Source of the DNA: Zasmidium citrigriseum
Lineage: Eukaryota > Ascomycota > Dothideomycetes > Mycosphaerellales > Mycosphaerellaceae
DNA length: 64,000 nt
Direction of reading: 5' to 3'
NCBI GenBank assembly: GCA_002786025.1
Contig: NHNW01000054.1
Span: forward strand, 1-64,000
The stretch's first letter is position 1, and the number at the start of each line of letters is the position of its first letter. This document shows positions 53,911 to 64,000 of this stretch, in pieces. The notes under the pieces are model-generated. The model was given only the letters and a program-made list of their open reading frames with translations, did not search any database and was not told where the DNA came from. The position numbers and the translations under genes are program-made.

Positions 53911-56475
53911 ATGTCGCGCAGTTCCGGCAAGACATCCGGGCAGCAAACCGACCCAATCCCTTCCCGTCCGACCAGTGCTTCAGACATCTCAATGGGCGAA
54001 GACACGCCTGCAGCGACCGACCACAGCGACGGAGGCACCATGACTGTCGCAGGTCCCCTCGAGCAGCAGGTGGTGTCACCAGCGGCATCCAAGTACACCC
54101 GTTCGCGCTCGAATCATGCTGCGAAGCAGCAGAAGAACCTGAGGAAGCGCCTTAGGGGCCAGAACAAGCAGGAAATGGCAGAGTCCGACTCGCATGACCT
54201 CGAGGAGCAGTCTGTCATGGTCGCACCCGGCCAAGATTCCGCGGTCGCCTCTGTCAACAGCCCCGAGGCCGATGAACACCTCAGCGCAGAGGATGAGCCT
54301 ACCGACCTTGACATCGCCGAGTCTGAGCAACAAGACCTGAGTGGTGCTTCCACTACCAGAGGTCTCGAGGCTGATAGCGCCGATGCTGAGAATGACCAAG
54401 AGCACCCCCACTCGTCCAACGCCCTCGACTCCCACCGTGTTGACGCCGACCCATTCGAAGATGAGAGCACCAACGACCAGAGCGAGACCTCCGCCTCGGC
54501 ACCGGCCGCTCCATCCACATCCAACACCCTCCCTTCGAAGGCTCGTACGCCGGCTCCTTTCAACTCCTCGGCCCGGGCCCGAGTCTCCGCAACCACGTCC
54601 CAAACTAGTGGCAAGGTGTCTCACACGGCAGGAGGCGTCGCTCGCGTGGAGGGTACCCGCAGCGCCAACTCCAAGTCTTCACAGCAGAACAGTACGCGAG
54701 ACGGTGGCGCTCCTACGAGAAGTAGCTCTGCCAATCACCGCACAGCTCAGCGTAAGGTGAAGCCATCTACGCACCGCACCACGATCGAATTCTCCCCCCA
54801 CGATGGCCGCGTACCATTCGTCTTCAACTCACACAAGTGCCGCTACCATGTGCCTGGCGAATGGCCGAGTGAAGAGTGTCCAGACTACTCGAGGCGTTCG
54901 AAGCGCCGGAAGCTCGGCTCTGAAGGCTCCAATGACGAAGGCAAAGATCTATTTCCGAAAAACCTCGAGGATGAGCGCATGAAGCATCAAGCAGAAGACT
55001 CTTTCCTCTTGCGCATGAGGGCCAAGATGTTGACAACAAATGCTTCTGTCCGTGAGCTCGCCGCAGCCATTCGCGCCGACCCTCACCAAGTCTTGGACAG
55101 CTTCAGACAGAAGTGCGTCGACTTCGTTCTTGGATACCACGTCGAGCCTGCTGCGGAGGCCATCGTCAGCCCAGAGGCATCCGCCCACTGCGACCCACCG
55201 GCCGAGCAGCCCTTCAAGGACGTGGTCCCCAACGACTCAAAGGGCGACAGGCGCAAGGCGAGCGGTAGTGAGGAAACAGTACCCAAACGTCTTGCCACAG
55301 CTCCGCAGAACATCGACCAGCCAAAGACTTCGCTCTTGAAGAAAGTAGGCGGAACGGCGTTCACCAAGCGGTTCAACGCGGCGCTGAAGCGCAATCCGAG
55401 TGCGCAACAAGCACCGGAGCGCCAGCAGGCCGAGTCTGTTCAAGACGACGAGGACTTCTCTTACCGCGACGATCCAGTGCCCAGAGAAGCTCGTGTCCCC
55501 ATCTCGCGTTCTGTCTCCGCGGCGACGCAATCGACTACGCAACCGAAGACGCAGACGAAGGCCGCTGAAGCTCGTCCTCCAGCTGAGACTGCAGTCGTAG
55601 ATCCTGATGTTGAGATGCCAGACCGAGGACCACCCACTGAGACCGAGTTCATCCAAGCTAAACAGCGCGAGGCGCATCCGATGGACCATCCGGTATTCCC
55701 CATCTCTCTCGAATTGCCCGGCTTCCTCGACAGCCTGGAGCATCTCACACTCCCATACGACGACAAGATCGCCATGTACATGTTCCAGTATCGCGGCCAC
55801 GAGCTTCGATTCCAGCTCAGTGCGGCAAGCATCGAGCATGCCATAGAGCTTGCTCAGGATCTCCGGCTCCAGATTCATCAGCCTGCTATATGGCGGGCTG
55901 TTGTCAAGTGGCTGAACGACATGCGTGCTAGCTACGAGAATTTCATGCGTAGCTTGAACAACCCGCCACTCACTCAATCGGAGCTCGACGACATCTGGAT
56001 CCAGACGAGAACTCGTGAATTGCCTGTCCCGAACCTCTCCGTCGAGAACCTCGACCGTGCTCGGCAGCTCGCCAATGATCCCGCACTTTCCGCCTGGTCT
56101 CCCACCATGGCAGAAATCATCCGCGAAGCCTTGGTCGAATTCGAACGCTCCCGCAAGCCATCGACCTCCAGGCGTGGCAATGGCAACCGAGGTCTGATCG
56201 GCACTCCATCTGGGCAGTTGGGCGCCCATCCATACCACGCCACCGGACAGTCGAATGGCACTCAGTCCGGCACCAACCAGGCCTCGGACCTCAGTGCCAC
56301 CCACCAGTCGAATGGCAATCAGCCCAGCACCAACCAGGCTCTGGGCAACAACGCCACGCATCAGTCGGGAGGCAACCAGTCCAGCATGAACCCGGCTCAG
56401 CGCAACGCCGCCAATCGTCTGCCTACCTTTCGCACAATTCGCGCAGCGACTGGTGCGCGTGGCCGCAATCGGTAA
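53911..56475 (+). CDS. Large unrecognised protein with basic motifs and C-terminal repeats
   Basis: Single exon, 854 residues from ATG 53911 (MSRSSGKTSGQQTDP). The first ~290 residues are disordered, with a basic patch (AAKQQKNLRKRLRGQNKQ). A Lys/Arg cluster, YSRRSKRRKLGSEG, is a likely nuclear localisation signal. Two probably folded parts follow: one around SVRELAAAIRADPHQVLDSF, and a longer one at about 590-750 (FPISLELPGFLDSLEHLTLP, AIELAQDLRLQIHQPAIWRA, WLNDMRASYENFMRSLNN). Residues about 775-830 contain three 19-20-residue repeats of the form HQSNGNQxSTNQA. I recognise no family. It shares its unusual upstream repeats with the gene at 47984, but I see no clear protein similarity between the two. 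Confidence 0.75.
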   Translation: MSRSSGKTSGQQTDPIPSRPTSASDISMGEDTPAATDHSDGGTMTVAGPLEQQVVSPAASKYTRSRSNHAAKQQKNLRKRLRGQNKQEMAESDSHDLEEQSVMVAPGQDSAVASVNSPEADEHLSAEDEPTDLDIAESEQQDLSGASTTRGLEADSADAENDQEHPHSSNALDSHRVDADPFEDESTNDQSETSASAPAAPSTSNTLPSKARTPAPFNSSARARVSATTSQTSGKVSHTAGGVARVEGTRSANSKSSQQNSTRDGGAPTRSSSANHRTAQRKVKPSTHRTTIEFSPHDGRVPFVFNSHKCRYHVPGEWPSEECPDYSRRSKRRKLGSEGSNDEGKDLFPKNLEDERMKHQAEDSFLLRMRAKMLTTNASVRELAAAIRADPHQVLDSFRQKCVDFVLGYHVEPAAEAIVSPEASAHCDPPAEQPFKDVVPNDSKGDRRKASGSEETVPKRLATAPQNIDQPKTSLLKKVGGTAFTKRFNAALKRNPSAQQAPERQQAESVQDDEDFSYRDDPVPREARVPISRSVSAATQSTTQPKTQTKAAEARPPAETAVVDPDVEMPDRGPPTETEFIQAKQREAHPMDHPVFPISLELPGFLDSLEHLTLPYDDKIAMYMFQYRGHELRFQLSAASIEHAIELAQDLRLQIHQPAIWRAVVKWLNDMRASYENFMRSLNNPPLTQSELDDIWIQTRTRELPVPNLSVENLDRARQLANDPALSAWSPTMAEIIREALVEFERSRKPSTSRRGNGNRGLIGTPSGQLGAHPYHATGQSNGTQSGTNQASDLSATHQSNGNQPSTNQALGNNATHQSGGNQSSMNPAQRNAANRLPTFRTIRAATGARGRNR
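56239..56404 (+). repeat. In-frame tandem repeat of ~57-60 bp
   Basis: Three units centred on CAGTCGAATGGCAATCAG encode HQSNGNQ-type repeats near the end of the 854-residue protein, differing by several substitutions. Confidence 0.75.
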
Positions 56476-57280
56476 TTTACGACCCTCACTCAACACCTAA
56501 CCGCCTCTTGGACGGCAACACGAAAACGCCCAAGCGCAATGTCAGAGAAACAAGCTCACGGCGGTACGAAGAGCGAGAATGAACGATGAGAGGTTTCCTT
56601 GTTCAGAAAGCGATTGATTTTGTGGATGGAACCAAAAGAGTCTTGTACGATGGTATGAGCCGGTGCGCTGTTGTTAGATTAGATCGCTTGTGCAGATGAG
56701 AGATGAATAATGTAAGGTAGTGTAACGAAAAGCTTGAAAACCCCACCTGGTTTCCAGAAGTCTCAATTGTGACATTTTGGTCTTGAAGTTGCGGATCGTA
56801 TCTCATCGAAATGGTCTCCGTCCAGGCTATTAGGCTCGTGTATAGTAGTCAATGTTTCTCTGCTAAGTTTGGGGAGAGCCGCAGTTCATAGCTCAAGTTC
56901 GATCGACACTGCTTCACTCCAGTCCGATGCTGCCACAGATGTAACACAAATTCTTTGATCCAAAACGTTCCAGCTCTTCAATACCGAGAACCGAAGAGCA
57001 GTGCTGAAATCTTTTCGAAGTATGCTATTCTTGGACCCTGCTAAACAAGCGCTCGATCGCCGCCATGCTAGTGTCCGTCCATGGCATCCATATCCTGCAT
57101 GGCTGGCTCGACTAGTCTGTGACATTTGGAGATAGCGATAGCCGAGATTGCGCAATGTTTCGTTCCCTTGGGTTGTAGTCCGGTCTGCTGTCTCGGCTTT
57201 GATCGCCACAGCATGAATCCTCTAATGCACAAGACCAACGTCTTCCGTCTTCCCAAGCCCCATGTCTCTCATCGATATCC
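56476..57280. other. Intergenic region between convergent genes
   Basis: About 800 bp, no supported gene. Confidence 0.5.
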
Positions 57281-58114
57281 CTACAACTTCGCCTGCCCAT
57301 CCTTCGGCGGCAGAATCTCAATATCCTGAAATGGCACCCCCAAGAATTGATACACGAAATGGAACCTGCAAGACCCCATATCAGCACGATCGTCCCCTCC
57401 AACAATCAATTTGATCAGCAAAGAAAGAGACAATGACATACCGATCACTCCCAAAAAACGGCTCCTCAACCCCCTCCCGATTCGTAACCAACCACCAAGG
57501 CGCCCCAAAAGCCCCCTTCTCCACCAACGTCGCCGTCTCATCCGTCAGCATTTTCTTATACTTGGGATCCGTCCCAGCTTTTACAACTACAAAACACAAA
57601 ACAAGTCAGCCACCCTTCCTCCCAAAACAAAGAATAAATACTCACTCTTCTCAACATCCTCCTTCCCAAAATGCCGTCCAAGGCACTCCGCCAAAACCTC
57701 CGGTTTGGAGATATCTTTATGCTCCCTCCAAAGAAAATGCCACAACTCCCCAAACGCATCCTCATACCTCTTATACTCAAAATTCTCCTTCGCATAAAGC
57801 ATACACCTCATCGGCAAAAGACTCATAATAGGAAAAAACGGCGGCGCGCTCAGACCCTCGACACCGAAATACTTTATCCCCCTCGGCAACTCAAACCCAC
57901 CCAACTTCGCCTTGGCCGGCAGCGTCCAAGGCGGCTTATTCCCACTCCCGACGTTAATCCCGCCGAGGAAAATGGGATTCATATCGATGGCGATGCCGTG
58001 TTGGTGCAGGAGGGGCCGGTCGCGCCGGAGGCGGGTGTATGCCATGAGGGACCAGGGGGAGTTGCAGTCGAGGTAGATGCGGATGGTGCCATTTTCGCCG
58101 GTGGGTTGGGGCAT
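57281..58114 (-). CDS. GST-kappa/2-hydroxychromene-2-carboxylate isomerase-like protein
   Basis: Three exons, about 58114-57646, 57586-57442 and 57365-57281, giving 232 residues. The DsbA-like thioredoxin fold starts with TIRIYLDCNSPWSLMAYTRL, where the Ser of NSPWS is at the usual catalytic place. PIFLGGINVGSGNKPPWTLP and FGVEGLSAPPFFPIMSLLPM are typical of the kappa class, and the second half ends GAFGAPWWLVTN, FFGSDR, FHFVYQFLGVP. Family members conjugate glutathione or isomerise aromatic acids, in mitochondria or peroxisomes; the last residues AKL could be a weak peroxisomal PTS1. Introns are 59 and 76 nt. Confidence 0.87.
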
Positions 58115-58477
58115 GGTGTAGGTGAAGATGGATGGGTGTTGGCAATGTGCAATTGCTATGAGGCGGGAAGGATTTGGAATGGATTGAGGAATTGAAGAGG
58201 TGTTGATGTTGTTTTGGTGTTGGATGTTGGACGGGATGAGGTGAAGTCAAGCTCGGTTCAGCCTCGGCTGTGGCGGTGGGTGGGATGAATGTTCACTCAT
58301 CAAGATTCAAGATATCCAGGATCGAAGACAACGCACTGCGGCCGCAGTGGCAACAAAACAGTACACCAATACTTAAAGATCGTAGTCGACGATACAGAAC
58401 GCATTGGAGAGTCTTTCGGCCGCCTCTTCGACAGCAAATCTATATCTACAGTCTCCACTCAATACTTTACATTTAAT
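58115..58477. other. Intergenic region
   Basis: About 360 bp between the GST-kappa-like start and the 3' end of the COQ8-like gene; no gene seen. Confidence 0.5.
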
Positions 58478-61009
58478 CTACAACTTCACAGCATTCGCCC
58501 TCCCCTCCCAGACCTCCACCGCCTTAGCAAACATCTCCCTCGCAGGAACCTTACTCCTCAACCTCGCACAAAGCAAGAAAGCCCCGCTCAACTTCCTGTG
58601 CAGCGAATACGTTTCCTCCGGCGGCGGCGCCAATCGTTCCCTCAACATCAATCCAATATTCGACCGGACACGATCAGTGATGGTCTGATCCTCAAAGTCG
58701 TACACCTCCGGCGCAGTACCGACGAAAGGTTCTGCGAGCGTCATGATGGAATCGACGTGCGCTTTCAGCATATCTTTGCTTTCGTTGCCGGTCAGGTAGC
58801 CGAGTTGGATGCTCAAATCTCGACAGGCGTCCCGGTCGTTTCGGGAGGCGGCGATGAGGAGGGAGACGTACGGCTCGACGAATTTGTCGGGGAATTCTCT
58901 CGATGCGCCGAAGTCGAGGAGTTCGAGTTTGTGGGTTTGGCGGTTGTAGAGGAAGTTGGTCCAGTTGGGATCTGTCTGCATGAATCGCCATTCCATCAGC
59001 TCTCGTAGACAGAGGCGAAGGATTTGCGTGCCAATCCAGTCTCGCTCGGATTGTGTGAGGTCTTTGATTTTGGTGACGGCTGTGCCATGCATGAATTCGG
59101 CGGTCAGGACGTCTGCGCCTGAGGCTTCAAGGTAGACTGTTGGTACGGTGAAGGTGTCCGGCTCATCTACGACGAGTTCTTCTTTGAAGCGAATGCATGC
59201 TTTGGCTTCGCGCTCGTAGTCACATTCCCAGCCGAGCTCGGTTCGGGCGTTGGCAATGGTCTTGTCGAGGAATAGGCCTTTGGGGAGAAGCTGGCTGGCG
59301 GTGAGAAGTAGTGACAGGTTGTTAAGGTCGGAGTCAATGCTGTTTCGCACGCCCGGGTACTGTACTTTGACAGCCACGTCCTTGCCATTGGCCTTCAACG
59401 TCGCCTTGTGCACCTGACCGATGGACGCCGCAGCGAATGGCTTCTCTTCGAAGTTTGAGAAGAGATCTCTCCAGTCTGCGCCAAGATTGCGAACAAGCAC
59501 TTTGTCACGTTGCGACGCTGGCATGTAATCAGCGCTATCCTGCACTCGTTGAAGCACGGTATTGATGGTCTCTGGCAAGACCTTCGAGTCTTGAAAGCTC
59601 ATCATCTGGCCTAGCTTCAGTGCAGCACCTCTCATCCGACTGAGCTTTGCAACGAGACGGTTCATGTTGCCTTCGCTCAGCATCAAGCTGCCTGTACTGG
59701 TGCCGCCTGTGAACCGTCGGAAGCCCTCTCCAACGGCACCGAAAGCCATGCTGGTCGCAAGCCCACCGTACTGCCATAGACGGCCGAATCGTGTAGCCGG
59801 CACACGAGACTCGTGCATCTCGTACGCCTTCTCTGGTTCGACTTGTGACTCGTGCGCTATCGAAGCAGCTAAGTCTTGTGTCTCGGTATCTGTGTGAGAT
59901 GAACGCATCTCGATCGGCTCTGGCCTAGAGGTTTCCGTTGATGTTGGAGGCTGGGCAGCTTCCCGCTCCTTTTTGAATCGTTCGGAGGCCTCAACCATCT
60001 CAGGTAATGGTTTTGGGGGCAGCTTCGATCTCGAGGCGTATGGATTCTTGAACTGCGAGTCCGTAGCGCCCAGCATGCGCGACACCCTGGGACTGTGAAA
60101 GGCATCAAGATTGACACCTTCTGGAAGTTCGAAGTCTGGTCGCTGGCCAAATGTATCCTGTCCAGGTGTTTCATTGGGCTGTTCGGCAGTGGCATTGATG
60201 GGGAATGCGCCTTCATGGTGCTTCTTCAATGCTTCCTTAATGTCTCTCTCCGACATGCCACTCTGTCTGAGGTCCTCTGCTATGCCCTCATCTGCAGCTG
60301 CTGTTATGGGTTCGGACTCGGAAGATTCTCCCACTCCCAGGGCGATCTCCCTCCACGACACGCCATTCCTTCGCAGATTCTTCATCTGCTCCAGATCGAC
60401 AATGTCGAAGGGCTTGTCCCGTGGAGTGGCATTCAATGCATCCACAATCTCAGCCCAACTCTTGGAGCTATCCCGCATCTCCCGGATCATATCCAGCTCC
60501 TGCGACGAGAACCGCCGGTTTCTCTGTCTCGTCTGGCCTGTCGTATCAAATGGATCGCCTTCCTCCTTCTCCTTCTCTCTCTGGGCCAACTTCTGCTCCT
60601 CCTGCTTCCTCAACGAAGCCAACGTCCCATCATCGCCCGGCCTCCTCTTCACCCTCTCAATTCCCTCCGCAACACCACCCAGCCCAGCATCCCTCGCCAA
60701 GTTACTTGCCTCTGTCGCCGCCGCATCAACCCCCTCCTGCGCCCTCGTCCTCACATTCTCCGCTCCCTTCTTCACCTCCTCGCCCGCCTGCTGCCAGCTC
60801 GGGGCCTCCACATTGAACCTCTTCGCCAGCTCCACCGCAGCTCCAACTGTGACGGTCACGCGGTCAGTCTGGCCTTTGACGGCCCTGGCCAGGCTCGAAG
60901 TGTTGGTGAAGAGGTCCCATTGCTGTTTGCGCAGCGAGATGTGCTGCGCTGCTACCGAGCGGCCGGCATTGAAGAGTTTGGCGGCGTCGATGAGACGCTT
61001 TCCCGCCAT
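58478..61009 (-). CDS. COQ8/ABC1-ADCK family atypical kinase with long N-terminal extension
   Basis: Single exon, 843 residues. The kinase-like core has all family marks: KLGQMMSFQD (KxGQ motif, 465-468), the Ala-rich loop AAASIGQVHKA (526-536), VAVKVQYPGV with the Lys of the nucleotide site, ECDYEREA, FMQTDPNWTNFLYN and LDFGASREF. Coq8 is needed for coenzyme Q synthesis on the mitochondrial inner membrane. The first ~400 residues are unusual: about 60 residues of amphipathic, Ala-rich helix, a charged coiled-coil, then two helical blocks (SSQELDMIREMRDSSKSWAE, EQMKNLRRNGVSWREIALGV) not part of yeast Coq8 (about 500 residues). A mitochondrial presequence is plausible in MAGKRLIDAAKLFNAGRS. 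Confidence 0.92.
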   Translation of the reverse strand: MAGKRLIDAAKLFNAGRSVAAQHISLRKQQWDLFTNTSSLARAVKGQTDRVTVTVGAAVELAKRFNVEAPSWQQAGEEVKKGAENVRTRAQEGVDAAATEASNLARDAGLGGVAEGIERVKRRPGDDGTLASLRKQEEQKLAQREKEKEEGDPFDTTGQTRQRNRRFSSQELDMIREMRDSSKSWAEIVDALNATPRDKPFDIVDLEQMKNLRRNGVSWREIALGVGESSESEPITAAADEGIAEDLRQSGMSERDIKEALKKHHEGAFPINATAEQPNETPGQDTFGQRPDFELPEGVNLDAFHSPRVSRMLGATDSQFKNPYASRSKLPPKPLPEMVEASERFKKEREAAQPPTSTETSRPEPIEMRSSHTDTETQDLAASIAHESQVEPEKAYEMHESRVPATRFGRLWQYGGLATSMAFGAVGEGFRRFTGGTSTGSLMLSEGNMNRLVAKLSRMRGAALKLGQMMSFQDSKVLPETINTVLQRVQDSADYMPASQRDKVLVRNLGADWRDLFSNFEEKPFAAASIGQVHKATLKANGKDVAVKVQYPGVRNSIDSDLNNLSLLLTASQLLPKGLFLDKTIANARTELGWECDYEREAKACIRFKEELVVDEPDTFTVPTVYLEASGADVLTAEFMHGTAVTKIKDLTQSERDWIGTQILRLCLRELMEWRFMQTDPNWTNFLYNRQTHKLELLDFGASREFPDKFVEPYVSLLIAASRNDRDACRDLSIQLGYLTGNESKDMLKAHVDSIMTLAEPFVGTAPEVYDFEDQTITDRVRSNIGLMLRERLAPPPEETYSLHRKLSGAFLLCARLRSKVPAREMFAKAVEVWEGRANAVKL

Positions 61010-61788
61010 TCACTTGTATTTCGTATGGTCCGTGAACGGGGTCGAGAATTGTCACCGCATTGTTGTTGGATTGAACGTTGATGGCATTGACCTTCAATAT
61101 CGTGCTGTTTCTGTTTCTGTTTCATGGACGTCATTCGATGGTCCGAGCTCTACGGCGCACTTTACCTATTAAAATGCACTAAGATATCGACCTCACCTGC
61201 ACCTGCGGTTTTCCCCTTTTCCGTCATCAAACTTCTTCGTCATCGACACAAGACATGCAATAGGTACATTCTGAGAATCGAGTGTGAGAATCAAACTGAC
61301 AAAGCATTACATGAGGTTGGATTCCGGTCGAAAGATTTACTATCAGTCACATCCATCCACGACCAACCGCACATTACCGTCATACATCGAGGAATTCCCC
61401 AGAGTCTTGATTCAGGTCGCCGGGAAAGCAAAGCAAACGCCATCAACACTCGCTGCTTGCCAGAATGAGGAGTCCTTGCCCTTGGAACCAGGGTCTGCCA
61501 GGGACGATCAGCAATTCGACTTGGTTCAGGACTTGTGTTTGACGCAGACCAAACGGCTGGACTCTTCTCAATATTCGAAATGACGGCAGACATTGCAGTC
61601 GTCAGTACGTGTAGCTCTTGCTTGCAGAATGCTGCTGCGGTCCACAGCTGAACACAGAGAGCTCGGATGGGGCGCTTCTCAGGTATCACTGCAGATGCTC
61701 CGCCACTGAGAGCCTTGGCGTAAGGCATTGAGCCTGAAGATTTAAGATCACGATTCAGCCCCGAGCCACGCGCTCTCTATTCGCAAGT
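61010..61788. other. Intergenic region between divergent genes
   Basis: No supported gene. An open stretch on the minus strand (61291-61728) shows no recognisable protein. Confidence 0.5.
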
Positions 61789-64000
61789 ATGAACCTCGAT
61801 CACTTTCATTCATTGGCACGGACGTGGCTTGGGGAAGACCAGGAAGACCGCTCATTGGCAGGGCTTCTAGAAAGTGCCCTCAGATCGCCAGCCTCGCAAA
61901 GCTCACTGGCATTTGCGACCCCGCATCGGTGCTGCCGTTGTTCGGATACGACCGTGAAATTCGCACTCTCGAAGGACAGGGACATCTACTGGTTCTCATC
62001 TACGTCCGACCTTCCATACGGAAATGGCAGCGTTACGATTTCCCTTCGGGAGGCCCTGCATGCAGCCCGAGCTGGGTGTCATCTATTCCACTGGATGCTC
62101 AGTCTTCTCAAGCGTAAATCGAAGGCTTTGAGAATAGAAGCTTCAATCGCAGAGAGCCACGGACAGATCAAGCTAGTGGTATCCCTAAGAAGCTACTACG
62201 CATCAGCGTTGGTACCATCATCATCCTATGGCTCGGGCCCCGAAAGACGTGCTGTACTTGCATGGGAGCGTGCCGAAATACTCCATCGATATCAGCGAGC
62301 TCGATCTCCGTTCTGGGGGCATATAGAAGTTCAGCTGTCTGTTGCAAATCTAGTGACACTGAGCGCTGGTGAGGACTTTTGCCTGCTGGAATACTGTACT
62401 GGATCTTGGTGCAAGTCGTGACCCTTTCCCCTTCAATCTAAAATGTACTGTACATCTGACTGATTGCGTCCAGCTGGAGGGCGTTCCTTCCCTGCTTATG
62501 CTGACTTGCGGATGCCACAATGGAATAAAGAATCGACGGAATCGTTCGCATTTGCGAGACAACAACTGCACGTGTGCCGAACTACGCACAAGCACTGCCA
62601 TACATCATCCCAAGACTCGGCCACAGGTGTCAAAGACGTCCCCTCACGCCTTCTTTACTTCAAAGACGCCATGTCTCCGATGGTGCGGCTCGTGGAGACT
62701 TCCCTTCGCGACGAGACAACTGCTTATGCAGCTCTTTCCTACTGTTGGGGCGGACTGGATCAAATGTGTCTACGTACATCTTCCCATTTCGCTCTCCGCG
62801 AAGGCGTCCGGCTCGATGTATTGGCTAAGACGACCCAAGATGCGATCAGAGTCTGCAGGGCTCTTGGCATTTTCTATCTCTGGGTTGATGCTCTTTGTAT
62901 CATCCAAGACGATGACACTGACAAGCAGTCAGAACTCTCTCAAATGGCAACGTATTACAGTAACAGCCTCGTCACTCTTTGCGCTGCATCTGCGCTCGGT
63001 GCTACACAAGGCTTCATCACCTGCCATCCCGGCTCTGCGAACGATGTCAGTTCAATGATTCTCTCGTGTGAGGAGATATACACAAGCGACACGAGAAATA
63101 GCAAAAAGACGGTGGATACGCGTAAAATTCAATATCAAATGTACCGTTCCGCCGACGCCCTAGGCCCAAAGGAACCCTTGGCTGAACGTGCATGGTCCTT
63201 CCAGGAGGCTCTTCTATCCAGACGCATGCTCATTTACGCATCAGACCAGCTCTACTGGTGTTGCAGAGAAACATACACTGGATGCGGCGGACCTAGCAGC
63301 TTGGAAAGAAAAGTCAAAGTCCGCCAGAAATGCGAAGTGACTCGCCACTACCCATGCAGATGCAACACTTCACTGGTCCGAGAAATCCATGATCTCCCTC
63401 GGGGCATTTTTAATCTGGCCCAGCGAAGCAGCATGTCCACGTCCGCACAATGGGATATGATCGTGGAGGACTTCTCGACCAGGTTACTCAGCGTGGAGAG
63501 CGACAAACTTAGAGCCTGTGCAGCGATGAGCTCCCACTTCAACACTATCTTCAAAGCAAGGTGGCCTGACGTGGTGTATGCAGCTGGTATCTGGTTCAGC
63601 GCAGCGCATCCCGCCTCGTTCTTTCGACAACTATTATGGAGATCTACCGATCGCGACTCTGCTCGCCGACCAAAGCAGTATCGAGCACCAAGCTGGTCAT
63701 GGGCTAGCATTGACGGCAAAGTTTCCAACTTCGATCGCAAAGACTTTCTTCTTCAAAGAACGGCAACCTTGACGATCAGATCGTTGAAGATCAAGCCTTC
63801 CAGCGAATTAGCGCCATTCGCAGAGATCAAGGATGCAGTGCTTACTGTTCATGGACGACTGTTGAATGTCAATGTTGCCAATAGCGAGCTCACACTGACG
63901 GACTTGAAGATGTTCTTCGATACGAACGACGATCGCACGTTGTACAAGACATCCGAGGCTCTGTACATGCTTGAGATCGTGCCTTTCTGCACGACCGGAG
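61789..64000 (+). CDS. HET-domain protein, truncated by window edge
   Basis: Exon 1 (61789 to about 62395) encodes MNLDHFHSLARTWL and a region with a HRCCRC cluster. Its frame meets a stop at 62419, so an intron is needed. A GTACTG donor at 62396 and the GTCCAG acceptor at 62473 keep the frame (LLEYSGGRSF) and lead into FARQQLHVCRTTHKHC, the Cys/His stretch often found before HET domains. Then come TAYAALSYCWGG, FYLWVDALCIIQDD, LSQMATYYSNSLVTLCAAS and ERAWSFQEALLSRRM, the HET domain, and later APSWSWASIDG. The frame stays open to the last base, so the C-terminus is outside the window. Role: probable fusion incompatibility. Confidence 0.85.

Noticed and set aside
61291..61728. 145-codon minus-strand frame between COQ8-like and HET genes
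   Set aside because: No domain, odd composition and no start context; probably chance.

Overview
The window looks like chromosomal DNA of a filamentous ascomycete, most likely a dothideomycete. Three things suggest this: spliceosomal introns of about 45-76 nt with GT...CTRAY...AG signals, fungal gene families (NmrA-like, HET, 2EXR, Zn2Cys6, FSH1, Erg26-like, COQ8), and blocks of repeat-induced point mutation (RIP), where CpA/TpG has turned into TpA. Species was not determined.

Layout. 1-3294 is a heavily RIP-mutated MULE-type DNA transposon remnant that stops abruptly. 3.8-9.8 kb is gene-dense: FSH1-like serine hydrolase, an unrecognised fungal protein, an NmrA-like protein divergent from a 6PGDH-type dehydrogenase, and a small secreted cysteine-containing protein at the edge of the next transposon block. 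10.4-21.3 kb holds two retrotransposons almost end to end. One is a minus-strand Copia element with both LTRs. The other is a plus-strand DIRS-order (tyrosine recombinase) element with the A1...B1-A2-B2 split direct repeats typical of Ngaro-like elements. 21.3-22.7 kb is a decayed coding region next to it.

22.7-46.6 kb is accessory-flavoured gene space: a coiled-coil protein, a 2EXR/F-box-like protein, a Zn2Cys6 regulator beside a broken LaeA-like methyltransferase, an FMN-dependent 2-hydroxyacid dehydrogenase, a GH18 chitinase, a GFA-like protein, a CobW/ZNG1 GTPase, a HET protein, an FAD monooxygenase, an Erg26-like dehydrogenase, an AIM6-like phosphodiesterase and the queuine tRNA-ribosyltransferase accessory subunit.

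46.6-56.5 kb holds two long genes for unrecognised, mostly disordered, nuclear-looking proteins. Each is preceded by a long intergenic stretch that shares a nearly identical 60-bp box, a GGCCCTG hairpin and tandem units of roughly 300-340 bp. Hairpin stems in those units change in a compensatory way while the loops stay the same. This is the best candidate here for an undescribed structured element. The window ends with a GST-kappa/DsbA-type protein, a COQ8-family kinase with a very long N-terminal extension, and a second HET gene that runs off the edge.

No rRNA, tRNA or CRISPR was seen. Exon borders were derived by eye from splice signals, reading frame and family fit, so individual junctions may be a few bases off.
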